From assembly GCA_943908475.1 (NCBI GenBank), contig CALTTG010000003.1, forward strand, positions 62,001 through 126,000: a DNA stretch of 64,000 nt, in the 5' to 3' direction. Source of the DNA: an uncultured Burkholderiales bacterium. Its GTDB lineage: Bacteria > Pseudomonadota > Gammaproteobacteria > Burkholderiales > Burkholderiaceae_C. Both the position numbers and the translations under genes were made by a program. Under the pieces are notes generated by a model. It ran no database searches, was not told the origin of the DNA, and saw nothing but the letters and a program-made list of their open reading frames with translations. Below are positions 22,991-31,446 of this stretch, in pieces (position 1 is the first letter of the stretch; the number at the start of each line of letters is the position of its first letter).

Positions 22991-23952
22991 GCGGACACCA
23001 CCCGACTGCGCTGTTGCCCCAAGTCCAGTCGGCCATCGTCGGTGCGGATGCTCAGCGTCATCACGTCGTTGGGCTGAAGGTACTTCGGGTTGCGCTCGCC
23101 CCCCTTGATGAACAGTCGCCACTTGGTGGCTTCCGACAGGAAATGTCGGGCCACCCACATGGGCACCCGGCCGGGGGCCTTGGCGGCACAGCCTGCCGGG
23201 GTGCCGGTGGCGATGAGGTCCCCGGCGCTCAGGTCTTGCAGCGCAGAGAACTCACTCACGGTCTGATGAGGCGGGTGAAGCATGTCGCGGCAATACGCGT
23301 CCTGGCGGAGCTGGCCGTTCACGGTCAGCTGCATGCGCAACTCCGGCCAGCGCGCCCACTCGGCGGCCTCCAGCAGCAGCAAAATGGGGCCCGCCGGGCC
23401 AAAGGTTCGGTAGCTCTTTCCCTTGTAGAACTGGCCTTGGGGCAACTGAACATCGCGGGCCGACACGTCGTTGACGATGGTCACGCCAGCCAGCACCTCA
23501 TGCAGTCGATCGGCCCGAACCTGCATGCCCGATTGCATGGCACGCCCCATCACGAGGCCCAATTCGATTTCGTAGTCCAGCAGCTTGACGTGGCGCGGCC
23601 GAACCACATCGTCATGGGGACCGGTGAGAGACGAAGAAGCTTTGGTGAAAAAGGTGTTGAAGGGGATCTTGGCAGGGTCCATGCCCGACTCCCGCACATG
23701 GCTGCCGTAGTTGATGCCCTGACACAGGAACTGCTGGTTCGTGGTGATGGGCGACAGGACCTTGACCTCATCGAGGGACACGCTGGCCTGGGCGGCACCC
23801 ATGGACCGGGCTTCGCGTTGACCGTGTTCGATGAAGTCGCCCGTGGTGGGGTAGGCCCCCAACAGGGGCGCGATGCGTCGGTCAAACAGCACCCCCCACG
23901 TGGGAGATGCGGGCTGAAGAGGGTGCACGTAGCGAACGATTGAAATGGCCAT
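22987..23952 (-). CDS. Fumarylacetoacetate hydrolase-family protein
   Basis: A 321-residue protein of the FAH family. The C-terminal catalytic domain contains the Asp/Glu metal-ligand region (DYEIELGLVMGRAM) and VNDVSARDVQ, with the glycine-rich GTPAG loop near the end. FAH proteins cleave C-C bonds of dicarbonyl ring-fission products or hydrate 2-hydroxy-dienoates, which fits a step after extradiol ring cleavage. It begins 42 bases after the dioxygenase-like gene and is coupled to the next gene. Confidence 0.84.
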   Translation of the reverse strand: MAISIVRYVHPLQPASPTWGVLFDRRIAPLLGAYPTTGDFIEHGQREARSMGAAQASVSLDEVKVLSPITTNQQFLCQGINYGSHVRESGMDPAKIPFNTFFTKASSSLTGPHDDVVRPRHVKLLDYEIELGLVMGRAMQSGMQVRADRLHEVLAGVTIVNDVSARDVQLPQGQFYKGKSYRTFGPAGPILLLLEAAEWARWPELRMQLTVNGQLRQDAYCRDMLHPPHQTVSEFSALQDLSAGDLIATGTPAGCAAKAPGRVPMWVARHFLSEATKWRLFIKGGERNPKYLQPNDVMTLSIRTDDGRLDLGQQRSRVVSA

Positions 23953-23994
23953 GACAGACTCTCGAGGGTTGGGGTGAAAGATGGCGTGGGCGCC

Positions 23995-25173
23995 TCACAG
24001 CCAGGGGCGGGCGCGCGGATCGACCGCCTGGCCCATCAACATCAGGCGCTTGAGGGTGATGCGCCCTGAGGCGAGCAGCCGAATTGCCCGCCACAGCAAC
24101 GCAGGTGTCTTGGCGGGGAACATGCTGGCCGGCACGTCGTGGCCCCAGGCCCAGATGCTCGCCACCGAAAATGGCACATAGCGTGTTTCGTGGTCGGCCG
24201 TGAAGACATCGCCATCGGTGTAGTGCTCGAACTCGAACTGGTCGTCGTCTTTCCAGTAGTCAAACAGCTGACTGCCCAGCACGTGCCGACCAATGCCCCA
24301 CATGTGCTGGTGACCATTGGCGCGCATCACCTGCTGCCCTTGGCCCAAGGCGTCAAGGTCCACCACCTCCCACGCACTGTGTTCGTACCGGGCCTCCAGT
24401 CCCCCCGCGATGACCACCGTGTGGTGGTCTGCCGGCGCATCTCCCAGGTCCAGGCGCAGGAAGGTGAGAAAGGGCGAGCCGTCCGGCAGGTATTGCACGT
24501 CCGTCGGGATCAAGCCCAGGTGGCGCATGTACCACTCGGTCATGGCGTGAAAGTCGGTGGTCTGCATCACGACATGCCCCAGCCGTCCCACGGTCGCAGG
24601 CTCGATGTCGGTGCGCACCGTGGCATTGACACGTGGGGAACGACCCAAGGTGTTCATGCGCTCATGCAGAGGCTCACGCAGGGGCAGCGGATCCAGCTGC
24701 CCCCAATCGGTGATCAGCCAGACCTCGTGGCCGTCTGGGTCGGTCAAGCTCACGCCCCGACCGCCACCGGGCACTGCGTTGACGGGCAAGGGCTGTGCGC
24801 CGCTCTCCCGTTGCAAGCGGGCGAAGTCTGTCGCGGGAGGCACCACAAACACCGAGCCCACAAAGCGAGACACCTTGGCACGACGTGCCACCACCACCGC
24901 AGGCGCCGAACCTGCGCCGCGCATGACGAGTTCATCGCGAGTGCGACTGACCGTGATCAGACCGAAATCGATCCAGAAGCGCTGAGCCTTGTCGAGGTCG
25001 GCCTTGTCAAACCGCAGAAAAGCCAGTTGCGTGGCCTTTTGAAAGGCTTCAGGCCGCTCGAGCCGCTGAACGTGCTCAGGCCTGGCGCTCTCCAGGTACT
25101 CAGGGGGGGCCTTCAAAGGCTGGGCGTGCGGCATGGGCGGTGGTGCGGATCGCAATGTCTTGCAGGAGGTCAT
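23995..25173 (-). CDS. VOC-family extradiol dioxygenase-like protein
   Basis: A 392-residue two-domain VOC protein of the type I extradiol dioxygenase kind. The second domain keeps a likely 2-His-1-carboxylate set: His in GRLGHVVMQT, His in MWGIGRHVLGSQLFDYW and Glu in FEFEHYTDGD. The first domain (residues ~45-160) is probably structural. It is the promoter-proximal gene of the operon. ATG 25173 was taken; it has no Shine-Dalgarno sequence and lies 15 bases from a palindromic operator, so the mRNA could be leaderless. The ring substrate is unknown. Confidence 0.78.
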   Translation of the reverse strand: MTSCKTLRSAPPPMPHAQPLKAPPEYLESARPEHVQRLERPEAFQKATQLAFLRFDKADLDKAQRFWIDFGLITVSRTRDELVMRGAGSAPAVVVARRAKVSRFVGSVFVVPPATDFARLQRESGAQPLPVNAVPGGGRGVSLTDPDGHEVWLITDWGQLDPLPLREPLHERMNTLGRSPRVNATVRTDIEPATVGRLGHVVMQTTDFHAMTEWYMRHLGLIPTDVQYLPDGSPFLTFLRLDLGDAPADHHTVVIAGGLEARYEHSAWEVVDLDALGQGQQVMRANGHQHMWGIGRHVLGSQLFDYWKDDDQFEFEHYTDGDVFTADHETRYVPFSVASIWAWGHDVPASMFPAKTPALLWRAIRLLASGRITLKRLMLMGQAVDPRARPWL

Positions 25174-25187
25174 CGAATGCAATCATA

Positions 25188-25220
25188 ATGACATTTTCGT
25201 CATTATGACAATGATGTCAT
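25188..25220. promoter_or_regulatory. Twin palindromic operator between the aromatic operon and tetR
   Basis: Two copies of ATGAC-N6-GTCAT lie in tandem at 25188-25203 and 25205-25220, separated by one base. The spacers are ATTTTC and AATGAT. The arms are exact, giving centres 17 bases apart. The array sits in an AT-rich patch between the divergent dioxygenase-like gene and tetR, the expected place for an autoregulated TetR repressor binding as two dimers. Bound protein would cover both promoters. Confidence 0.7.
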
Positions 25221-25252
25221 TTTCCCTGATCTGAATCCGTTAACCTCTCGGC

Positions 25253-25972
25253 ATGAGCACCCCTGATTTCCGCACCCGTGTGGCGGCTGAAAAACGCGAA
25301 CGCATGCGCGCTCGGCTCATTGAGTCGGCGCTGCAGGTCTTCAACGACAAAGGCGCCGACGCCACCCTCATCGAGGACCTGATCACGCACGCTCAGGTCT
25401 CACGAGGCACCTTCTACAACCACTTCCGAACCACGGAAGAGGCCATGGCGGCTGTGCTCGAAGCCTTGGGCAACGAGCTCTTGACGCTGGTTGATGCGGC
25501 CATCGTGGATCGTCCAGACCCTGCGGAGCGGCTGGCCTGTGGCGTGCGCATGGTGTTGCACGCCGCCCGGCAATTCCCCCAAGGCGGCCGCTTCATCTCG
25601 CGGGTTGGCGTGGCCCGCAGCCTGGACAAGATGCCCGCCCTGGGCCACCTGATGCGTGACCTGATCGAAGCCACACAACTCGGGCGATTCACGCTGTCAG
25701 ACCCGATGCTGGGCATGGACCTCGTCATCGGCACCACCAGTGCTGCACTGTTCTCGATGAGCATGCGCACGGACGCCAGCGATGACTACCCCCAGGAGAT
25801 CACGTTCCACATCCTCCAGGGGCTCGGCATGCCGCGAACCGCCGCCCGCAAGCTCGTGGCCAAGCCGATCCCTGCGGTGGCCCTGCCCGCCGATGCCTTG
25901 CTGGTGCGAACGCGCCTCACCCCTCAGCCCCCCCTGGAGACCCCATGCGAAACCCCCAAGACATCGTCCTGA
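25253..25972 (+). CDS. TetR-family repressor of the aromatic cluster
   Basis: A 239-residue TetR protein. The N-terminal helix-turn-helix is at residues ~18-63 (RLIESALQVFNDKGADATL, then AQVSRGTFYNHF), followed by a helical ligand domain. The C-terminal ~30 residues are Pro/Thr-rich and overlap the start of the next gene by 28 bases, so translation is probably coupled. It is divergent from the catabolic operon across the twin palindrome and is likely relieved by an aromatic substrate or acyl intermediate. Confidence 0.85.
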   Translation: MSTPDFRTRVAAEKRERMRARLIESALQVFNDKGADATLIEDLITHAQVSRGTFYNHFRTTEEAMAAVLEALGNELLTLVDAAIVDRPDPAERLACGVRMVLHAARQFPQGGRFISRVGVARSLDKMPALGHLMRDLIEATQLGRFTLSDPMLGMDLVIGTTSAALFSMSMRTDASDDYPQEITFHILQGLGMPRTAARKLVAKPIPAVALPADALLVRTRLTPQPPLETPCETPKTSS

Positions 25973-26781
25973 TCACCGGCTGCGGCTCGGGCATTGGCAA
26001 GGCCCTGGCCCAACGCTTTCACCGAGAAGGCGTGAGGGTCTGCGCCACCGCTCGGCGACTGGCCACCCTGAGCGACCTCGCTGAACAGGGCATCATGACG
26101 CGGCCACTGGATGTGTGTGAGCCCTCACAGATCACCGCGTTGCTCACCGATCTGAAGGCGCGGGGATGGCATGTGCACACCTTGATCAACAACGCCGGGT
26201 ATGGCGCCATGGGGCCGCTGCTCGACACCCCGCTGGAGGGATGGCGCCATCAGTTCGAAGTCAATGTGTTTGCCCCGGTGGGACTGATCCGCGCCGTCTT
26301 GCCCGACATGATCGCCAGGCGGCGGGGCATGATCGTCAACGTCAGCAGCATTTCAGGCGTCGCGCCGACCCCGTTTGCATCGCCTTACTGCGCCAGCAAA
26401 GCCGCAGTCAATGCGCTCTCGGATTCGCTGCGCATGGAGCTCAAGCCCTTTGGCATTGACGTGGTCACGGTGCAACCAGGAGGCATCCGCTCGGCATTCG
26501 GCGAGGCCGCTGGCAGCCAGGTGAGCTTGCAGCCTGACTCGCCCTACCAACCGGTGAAGCAGGGCATCATGAGCCGAGCGCAGGAGGGGCAACACAAGGC
26601 CATGCCCGCCGAGCGGTTTGCGGAACTGGTGACCCGGGCCCTGATGGCGCCTGACTGCCCTCCCATTGTTCGCTTCGGTGAAAAGAGCCGTTTGTTGCCC
26701 CTGTTGAAGCGGGTGCTGCCCGACCGGTGGCTGGACACCGTCTTGAGCCGCCGCTTTCAGCTGGACACATTGAACCGGTGA
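25945..26781 (+). CDS. Short-chain dehydrogenase/reductase
   Basis: A 278-residue classical SDR. The cofactor motif is TGCGSGIG (11-18), NNAG is at 82-85, and the active site is Tyr148-x-x-x-Lys152 (YCASK) with an upstream Ser in VNVSSISG. It resembles SDRs that act on long or ring-bearing ketones and alcohols. It overlaps tetR by 28 bases and is probably part of the same regulon as the divergent aromatic operon; the exact substrate is unknown. Confidence 0.85.
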   Translation: MRNPQDIVLITGCGSGIGKALAQRFHREGVRVCATARRLATLSDLAEQGIMTRPLDVCEPSQITALLTDLKARGWHVHTLINNAGYGAMGPLLDTPLEGWRHQFEVNVFAPVGLIRAVLPDMIARRRGMIVNVSSISGVAPTPFASPYCASKAAVNALSDSLRMELKPFGIDVVTVQPGGIRSAFGEAAGSQVSLQPDSPYQPVKQGIMSRAQEGQHKAMPAERFAELVTRALMAPDCPPIVRFGEKSRLLPLLKRVLPDRWLDTVLSRRFQLDTLNR

Positions 26782-26897
26782 CCCCAGAAAAAAAGTTGTC
26801 AGGTTTGGCGACGTCTTTGCGACTGAACACTCGGCGGCGCCCTCACATGGTTCTTCATGCGTCTTGGGGCGTCCGCCTTCACCCCAAGGACGTCATC

Positions 26898-27275
26898 ATG
26901 ATCAAGACCCTGTTGATTGCAGCCCTGAGCTTCGCGGCCTCTCAGGCCTTTGCCCTGACCATCACCCCCTACTCCGCGCCTGCATTGAAGGCCGCCCAGT
27001 CGGCGGGCAAGCCAGTGGCCCTGCACTTCCATGCCAACTGGTGCAGCACCTGCCGCGCCCAGGAAAAGGCCTTCCAGGGCATGAAAGACGCCCCAGCGCT
27101 CAAGGGCATCACCCTGCTGGTGGTGAACCACGATGAGGAGAAATCCTTGCGCAAGACACTGGGCGTGCGCAGCCAATCGACCGTCATCGTCTACAAGGGC
27201 GAACAGCAAACCGCCAAGCTGGCGGGTGAGACCGAGCCTGCCGCCCTGCAGCAGGCCTTGAAGTCGGCCCTTTGA
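26898..27275 (+). CDS. Periplasmic thioredoxin-like protein
   Basis: A 125-residue exported protein with a signal peptide (MIKTLLIAALSFAASQAFA) and a thioredoxin fold whose active site is WCSTC (Cys49, Cys52). It is probably a thiol reductase supplied with electrons by the membrane protein encoded next. Start ATG 26898 has AAGGA upstream; the open frame extends to 26727 but the extra codons run through the end of the SDR gene. A deleted, frameshifted copy of its coding region lies at about 31172-31270. Confidence 0.85.
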   Translation: MIKTLLIAALSFAASQAFALTITPYSAPALKAAQSAGKPVALHFHANWCSTCRAQEKAFQGMKDAPALKGITLLVVNHDEEKSLRKTLGVRSQSTVIVYKGEQQTAKLAGETEPAALQQALKSAL

Positions 27276-27297
27276 GTCTCACACCGGCGCACGCACC

Positions 27298-28032
27298 ATG
27301 TCCATCGACCTGTCGTGGCCCCAGTTGGGCCTGAGCCTGGCTGCAGGCAGCCTCACCACCTTGTCACCGTGCGTCCTGCCCTTGCTGCCCTTGGTGGTGG
27401 GCGGCGCGACGCAACGCAATCGCCTCGCCCCGGTGGCCATGGGCCTGGGCATGGCCACCGCCTTCGCCCTGATCGGACTGGTCGTGGGCACCTTGGGGCC
27501 CTTGATCGGGCTGGATGCCGACCACGTGCGCGTGGCCGGCGCCGTGCTGCTGATCTTGCTGGCGCTGGTGTTCTGGATCCCGGCATGGAGCGAGCGCTTT
27601 GCGCAATGGGCCATGCCGTTGGCCACCTCGGCCCAGAACGCCAGCGCGGGGCTGGATGCCGGCTCGCTCAAGGGCGCTTTTTTGCTCGGTGGCGTGCTGG
27701 GTCTGGTGTGGAGCCCCTGCTCCGGCCCCTTGCTGGCCTCTGCGCTGACCCTGGTGGTCAGCGAAGGCGGGGCGTTGCCGGGCGCCCTGATCCTGGGGGT
27801 GTTCGGTGTGGGTGCGGCCGTGCCACTGGTGGCGGTGGCCTATGCCTCTCGCGCAGGCTTTGCGCGCTGGCGTGACCGAGCACTTCACAGCGCCAATGGC
27901 ATCAAGAAAGGCTTTGGGCTGCTGCTGGGCCTGGCTGGCGTTGCCATCTTGATGGGCTGGGACAAGCAACTGGAGGCCTGGGTGGTGGACGTTCTGCCCG
28001 ACGCCTGGTTGCGCCTGACCACCGCGATCTGA
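27298..28032 (+). CDS. CcdA/DsbD-like thiol-electron transporter
   Basis: A 244-residue membrane protein with about six helices, matching the transmembrane domain of DsbD or free-standing CcdA. It carries the two conserved half-cysteines, Cys25 (TLSPCVLPLL) and Cys141 (VWSPCSGPLL), which pass electrons from cytoplasmic thioredoxin to the periplasm. It starts 22 bases after the thioredoxin-like gene, so the two form a reductant export pair. Its target, perhaps cytochrome c maturation, is not shown by the context. Confidence 0.85.
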   Translation: MSIDLSWPQLGLSLAAGSLTTLSPCVLPLLPLVVGGATQRNRLAPVAMGLGMATAFALIGLVVGTLGPLIGLDADHVRVAGAVLLILLALVFWIPAWSERFAQWAMPLATSAQNASAGLDAGSLKGAFLLGGVLGLVWSPCSGPLLASALTLVVSEGGALPGALILGVFGVGAAVPLVAVAYASRAGFARWRDRALHSANGIKKGFGLLLGLAGVAILMGWDKQLEAWVVDVLPDAWLRLTTAI

Positions 28033-28110
28033 GAGGGGTCTCTCGCCGCACCGCACTGGACACGGCCCGCGTTCTCCTAGACTTCGCCACCAGCCTGTCC
28101 AGGAGACGAT

Positions 28111-28497
28111 GTGACCGACACCACCGAGCGCGAAGTGTTGACCGTGCTGTACGACGGCGGCTGTCCACTGTGCCGGCGTGAGATCGCGCATGTCCAAGGA
28201 TTGGCTGCACAACGTCCTGACAGTGCGCTGTGCTTCATCGACGTCAGCACCCCAGCGTGCGCCCTGTCGCCTGACGACCGTGCCGAGGTGCTGGCACGGT
28301 TCCATGTGCAACGCGCCGACGGGTCTCGGCTGGACGGCGCAGCCGCCTTTGTCGCCATGTGGGAGCGCCTGCCGGGTTGGCGATGGCTGGCGCGCATGGC
28401 GCGCTGGCCTGGCGCCATGCCCGCGCTGGAATGGGCCTACCGGGGCTTTCTGCGCGTGCGCCCCCACCTGCAAACGCTGGCGCGCCGTTGGGCATGA
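28111..28497 (+). CDS. DCC-family (DUF393) thiol-disulfide protein
   Basis: A 128-residue protein with the DCC motif YDGGCPLC (Cys18, Cys21) near the N-terminus and the downstream Asp/Trp-rich core of DUF393, including DGAAAFVAMWERLPGW. DUF393 proteins are predicted thiol-disulfide oxidoreductases of thioredoxin-like fold. GTG 28111 is used, with AGGAG at the right distance. It lies 78 bases after the CcdA-like gene, continuing the redox-themed group. Confidence 0.82.
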   Translation: MTDTTEREVLTVLYDGGCPLCRREIAHVQGLAAQRPDSALCFIDVSTPACALSPDDRAEVLARFHVQRADGSRLDGAAAFVAMWERLPGWRWLARMARWPGAMPALEWAYRGFLRVRPHLQTLARRWA

Positions 28498-28581
28498 AAA
28501 CCGCCCCCAAGCCTGAACCGACAGCGGACGCCGCCTTGGTGGGTGAAATCATCCAGATGGCTTAGAGTGACCATGTCTTGA

Positions 28582-28974
28582 TCAGGCGGTGTCGCGCAGG
28601 CGGGCCAGTGCGGCGGCATCGACATGCGCACGCACCCCCAGCGACCCTGACCCACCCCGCACGGGCGACTTTCGCAAGGCGATTTCCACGGCCTCAATGG
28701 CTGCATGGCGGGCACAAGCCGCCACGATGCGGGTCAGCAGGCGCTCTTGCGTCTCGTAGTGCCCGTCGGCCGCCAGGCGGTCGATGGCCACCACCAAGGG
28801 GTCGTAGTCAAAAACATGCGACATCCCATCTTCGGGAATCAACACCAAGGCCGGTTGGATCCACAGCGTGAGGTCAAGCACGTGCCGGTCTGGCACGGTG
28901 TCGAGGGGCCCGTAGGTGCCAATGTCGGCCCGAATCTCCAGGTCCTTCAACTCCACCATGCAGCGATTCGTCAT
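28582..28974 (-). CDS. folB: FolB-family dihydroneopterin aldolase-like protein
   Basis: A 130-residue protein of the dihydroneopterin aldolase fold (tunnel-fold), acting in tetrahydrofolate synthesis. It shows VELKDLEIRADIGTYGPL near the start, FDYDPLVVAIDRLA in the middle and the Lys-containing EIALRKSPV. The glycine-rich end GSGSLGVRAHVD is less typical of canonical FolB, so it could be a FolX-like or diverged paralogue. ATG 28974 has GGAGAA upstream. It is a single gene on the minus strand. Confidence 0.72.
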   Translation of the reverse strand: MTNRCMVELKDLEIRADIGTYGPLDTVPDRHVLDLTLWIQPALVLIPEDGMSHVFDYDPLVVAIDRLAADGHYETQERLLTRIVAACARHAAIEAVEIALRKSPVRGGSGSLGVRAHVDAAALARLRDTA

Positions 28975-29194
28975 TGGGTTCTCCGTGCGTTGACAAAGGT
29001 GCCCTGACGGTAGCAGGTGAGTGACCTTGTTTCAGCGCAGAGCGGCCTGCAAAAACAGGAAAAGCCCCCGTTTTCAGACCATTCGGTCAAGACAAGCGGG
29101 AAGTTGCCGACAACCAAGGAGCCGGGACATGGCCCACATTCAACACAGCCACGCCCGCCCTGCGCACCCAACCGCCAAAGAAAGAAGTTCCCCG

Positions 29195-29644
29195 ATGAAA
29201 CATCTCTTGTCGACTGCCCTCATCACCCTGGCGCTGACGAGCGCCGCCTGGGCCACCAAGCCCGAAACACCGACCGCCACCCCTGGTGTCAAGCTGGTCA
29301 ATGTCGATGAGGCCAAGCAGCTGGCCACCACCAAAGGCGCCGTGTTCGTGGACACGCGCAGTGCCGTGAACTTCGGCAAGGGCCGAGTCCCTGGTGCGGT
29401 GTCGGCTTCTTACAAAGAAAAGAGCGAACCCACCCCCAACTTCGACGCCAGCCTGGACAGCTTCGAGATGGCCAAACTGCCAACGGACAAGAACGCCAAG
29501 ATCGTTTTCTACAGCGACGGCCCGACCGGCTGGAAGTCCTACAAGGCGGCCGTGCTGGCCAGCAAGGCGGGCTACAAAAACGTGCTGTACATGCGCAGTG
29601 GCTATGCGGAATGGGAAGCCAAAAGCTTGCCTGTCGAGCGCTGA
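29195..29644 (+). CDS. Exported rhodanese-like protein lacking the active-site cysteine
   Basis: A 149-residue protein with a signal peptide (MKHLLSTALITLALTSAAWA) and a single rhodanese domain (VFVDTRSAVNFGKGRVPGAV, YKNVLYMRSGYAEWEAKSL). In this periplasmic subfamily the loop normally reads FYCNGPxCWKSYKA, with a catalytic Cys. Here it is FYSDGPTGWKSYKA: Ser107 replaces the catalytic Cys and Gly112 the second Cys. It therefore cannot form a persulfide and probably serves as a binding domain. ATG 29195 was chosen; the open frame extends upstream into non-coding DNA. Confidence 0.8.
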   Translation: MKHLLSTALITLALTSAAWATKPETPTATPGVKLVNVDEAKQLATTKGAVFVDTRSAVNFGKGRVPGAVSASYKEKSEPTPNFDASLDSFEMAKLPTDKNAKIVFYSDGPTGWKSYKAAVLASKAGYKNVLYMRSGYAEWEAKSLPVER

Positions 29645-29692
29645 CCGAGCGCCCCCTTCAGCAGTCCAAAGGAAGGGCACACGCTCTTGAAT

Positions 29693-31168
29693 ATGTTCAG
29701 TTCTTTCTCCACACGTCAAGTCGTCTGGTCCGGGTTCACCGGCGCCGCCGTCGTCTGCCTGGCCCTTGCGGCCGTGGGCATCGGGTCCATGGTCAGTTTG
29801 CAAAAGGCAGATGCCGAACTGCAGTCCATGCAGGACCTGAGTTTGCGGTTGGGCGGCAGTGTGCTCGCCATGAACGAAGTGATCCTGACCGGTGACGCCA
29901 AATCGTCTCGCGAAGGCCTCACTCGCCAACTGGACAGGCTGCAAAAGCGCTTGGCCGACGATCCACCCGATGATGCCAAGCTCAAAGAAGCGGTGCAAAA
30001 CGCGGTGGACCAGCTGGCCGTGATGTCCACGATTCCCAAGCCTGCGCCGGACAACGACGACGCCATGATCGCCTACGGCAAACTGGCCAGTCTGTCAGAG
30101 GCCGCCATTGCGGCACTGGAGGCGGCGGTCGACCAGCGGGCCGTGACGGCACACCAGCAATCAAGCCGGCTCAAGGCCGCGATGTCGGTCGCCGCAGGGG
30201 CTTCGCTGCTCCTGGTCACCTTCTGTGCGGTTGCCGTGCAAAAGCGGCTGAGCGCCAACCTGGGTGGGGAGCTGGAACACGCGCAAGCGCTGATGCAACG
30301 GGCTGGGCAAGGCGACCTGCGACCTGTCGTCTTGCCTCACCCCGTGCCGCCCCACAGCATCTTGGGTGCGTTGTCGGTCATGGTCGATCGACTTCGCCAC
30401 TCACTTGATCAAGTGCAACTGACCGCGCTGCAGATCACCTCGGCCTCGAGCGAAATCGCCGCAGGCAGCAAAGACTTGAGCCAACGCACGGAGATGAACG
30501 CGGCATCGCTGCAGCAAACTGCCAGTGCGATGGAGGAGTTCAGCGCCACGCTGTCTCACACCGCCAGTTCGGCCCACACGGCCCAGCAGTTGTCTGCAAC
30601 GGCCAGTTCGGTGGCTGGCCGGGGTTGCGATGTGGTGAACCAGGTGGTGGCCACCATGACCGAGATCCAAGACAGCTCCAACAAGATCGGCGACATCATC
30701 GGCACGGTCGACGCCATCGCCTTCCAGACCAACATCCTGGCGCTCAATGCCGCCGTGGAGGCCGCCCGCGCCGGGGAATCGGGACGAGGCTTCGCGGTGG
30801 TGGCCTCAGAAGTCAGGAGCCTGGCACAACGCAGTGCCGACGCGGCTCGCCAGATCAAGAGCCTGGTGGCCGCCAGCGTCGAGAGCGTGGAGAACGGGAC
30901 GCGGCTGGTGTCAGAGGCCGGCGCCACCATGCAAGAGATCGTGCAGAGTGTGCAGCGGGTGTCTGACGTGGTCAGCGGCATCACATCGGCCACCGCTGAG
31001 CAAACCGCAGGCATCGGACAAGTCCGCGGCAGCGTTGCACAGCTCGATCAATCGACTCAGCAAAATGCCGCCATGGTGGAGCAATCGGCTGCCGCGGCGG
31101 CCAGCTTGAAAGAACAAGCCTTGTCACTGACTGAGGTCGTGAGCACCTTCCAGCTCGGCGGTCGATGA
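29693..31168 (+). CDS. Methyl-accepting chemotaxis protein
   Basis: A 491-residue chemoreceptor. Transmembrane helix 1 (VWSGFTGAAVVCLALAAVGI) is at ~10-30, a four-helix-bundle-like sensor at ~31-165, and transmembrane helix 2 (SVAAGASLLLVTFCAVAV) at ~167-184. A HAMP-like linker and the signalling domain follow, with the invariant hairpin tip AFQTNILALNAAVEAARAGE. No C-terminal NWETF-like pentapeptide is visible. Start ATG 29693 is used, with AAAGGAAGG upstream; TTG 29687 is possible. No che genes lie nearby, so it works with a remote chemotaxis system. The ligand is unknown. Confidence 0.88.
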   Translation: MFSSFSTRQVVWSGFTGAAVVCLALAAVGIGSMVSLQKADAELQSMQDLSLRLGGSVLAMNEVILTGDAKSSREGLTRQLDRLQKRLADDPPDDAKLKEAVQNAVDQLAVMSTIPKPAPDNDDAMIAYGKLASLSEAAIAALEAAVDQRAVTAHQQSSRLKAAMSVAAGASLLLVTFCAVAVQKRLSANLGGELEHAQALMQRAGQGDLRPVVLPHPVPPHSILGALSVMVDRLRHSLDQVQLTALQITSASSEIAAGSKDLSQRTEMNAASLQQTASAMEEFSATLSHTASSAHTAQQLSATASSVAGRGCDVVNQVVATMTEIQDSSNKIGDIIGTVDAIAFQTNILALNAAVEAARAGESGRGFAVVASEVRSLAQRSADAARQIKSLVAASVESVENGTRLVSEAGATMQEIVQSVQRVSDVVSGITSATAEQTAGIGQVRGSVAQLDQSTQQNAAMVEQSAAAAASLKEQALSLTEVVSTFQLGGR

Positions 31169-31171
31169 CGC

Positions 31172-31270
31172 GTCGGCATTGAAGGCCGCCCAGTCGGCGG
31201 CAAACCCGTCGCCCTGCTGGTGGTGGACCATGATGAGGACAAATCGTTGCGCAAGGCACTGGGCGCGTTC
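31172..31270 (+). pseudogene. Deleted, frameshifted copy of the thioredoxin-like gene
   Basis: Four bases after the chemoreceptor stop, DNA reads almost the same as two separate parts of the thioredoxin-like gene at 26898-27275. The first part matches ~26982-27024 (ALKAAQSA codons) and the second ~27112-27172 (LLVVNHDEEKSLRK codons). The intervening 93 bases, including the WCSTC active-site codons, are missing, and the junction falls on the shared hexamer CCCTGC. A one-base loss before the junction shifts the frame. It is non-functional and points to a past duplication of this redox region. Confidence 0.7.
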
Positions 31271-31446
31271 GGTGTGGGTGCAACTGAGCACCCTGCTCTG
31301 ACCCTCATCCCTTTGGTGAATGCGGGCCCCGCAGCCGGGGTATGGGCGCCTGATTCGGCGCTCGCTAGCATCGGCGGCCATTGAGGTTCCTGGCCAGACC
31401 GGCTGGAGAACCGATGCCCAATCGCGCACATCAACCGGAGGCCGTC

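Noticed and set aside
26727..26897. N-terminal extension of the thioredoxin-like gene
   Set aside because: The extra codons overlap the SDR gene end, have no family likeness and hide the signal peptide.
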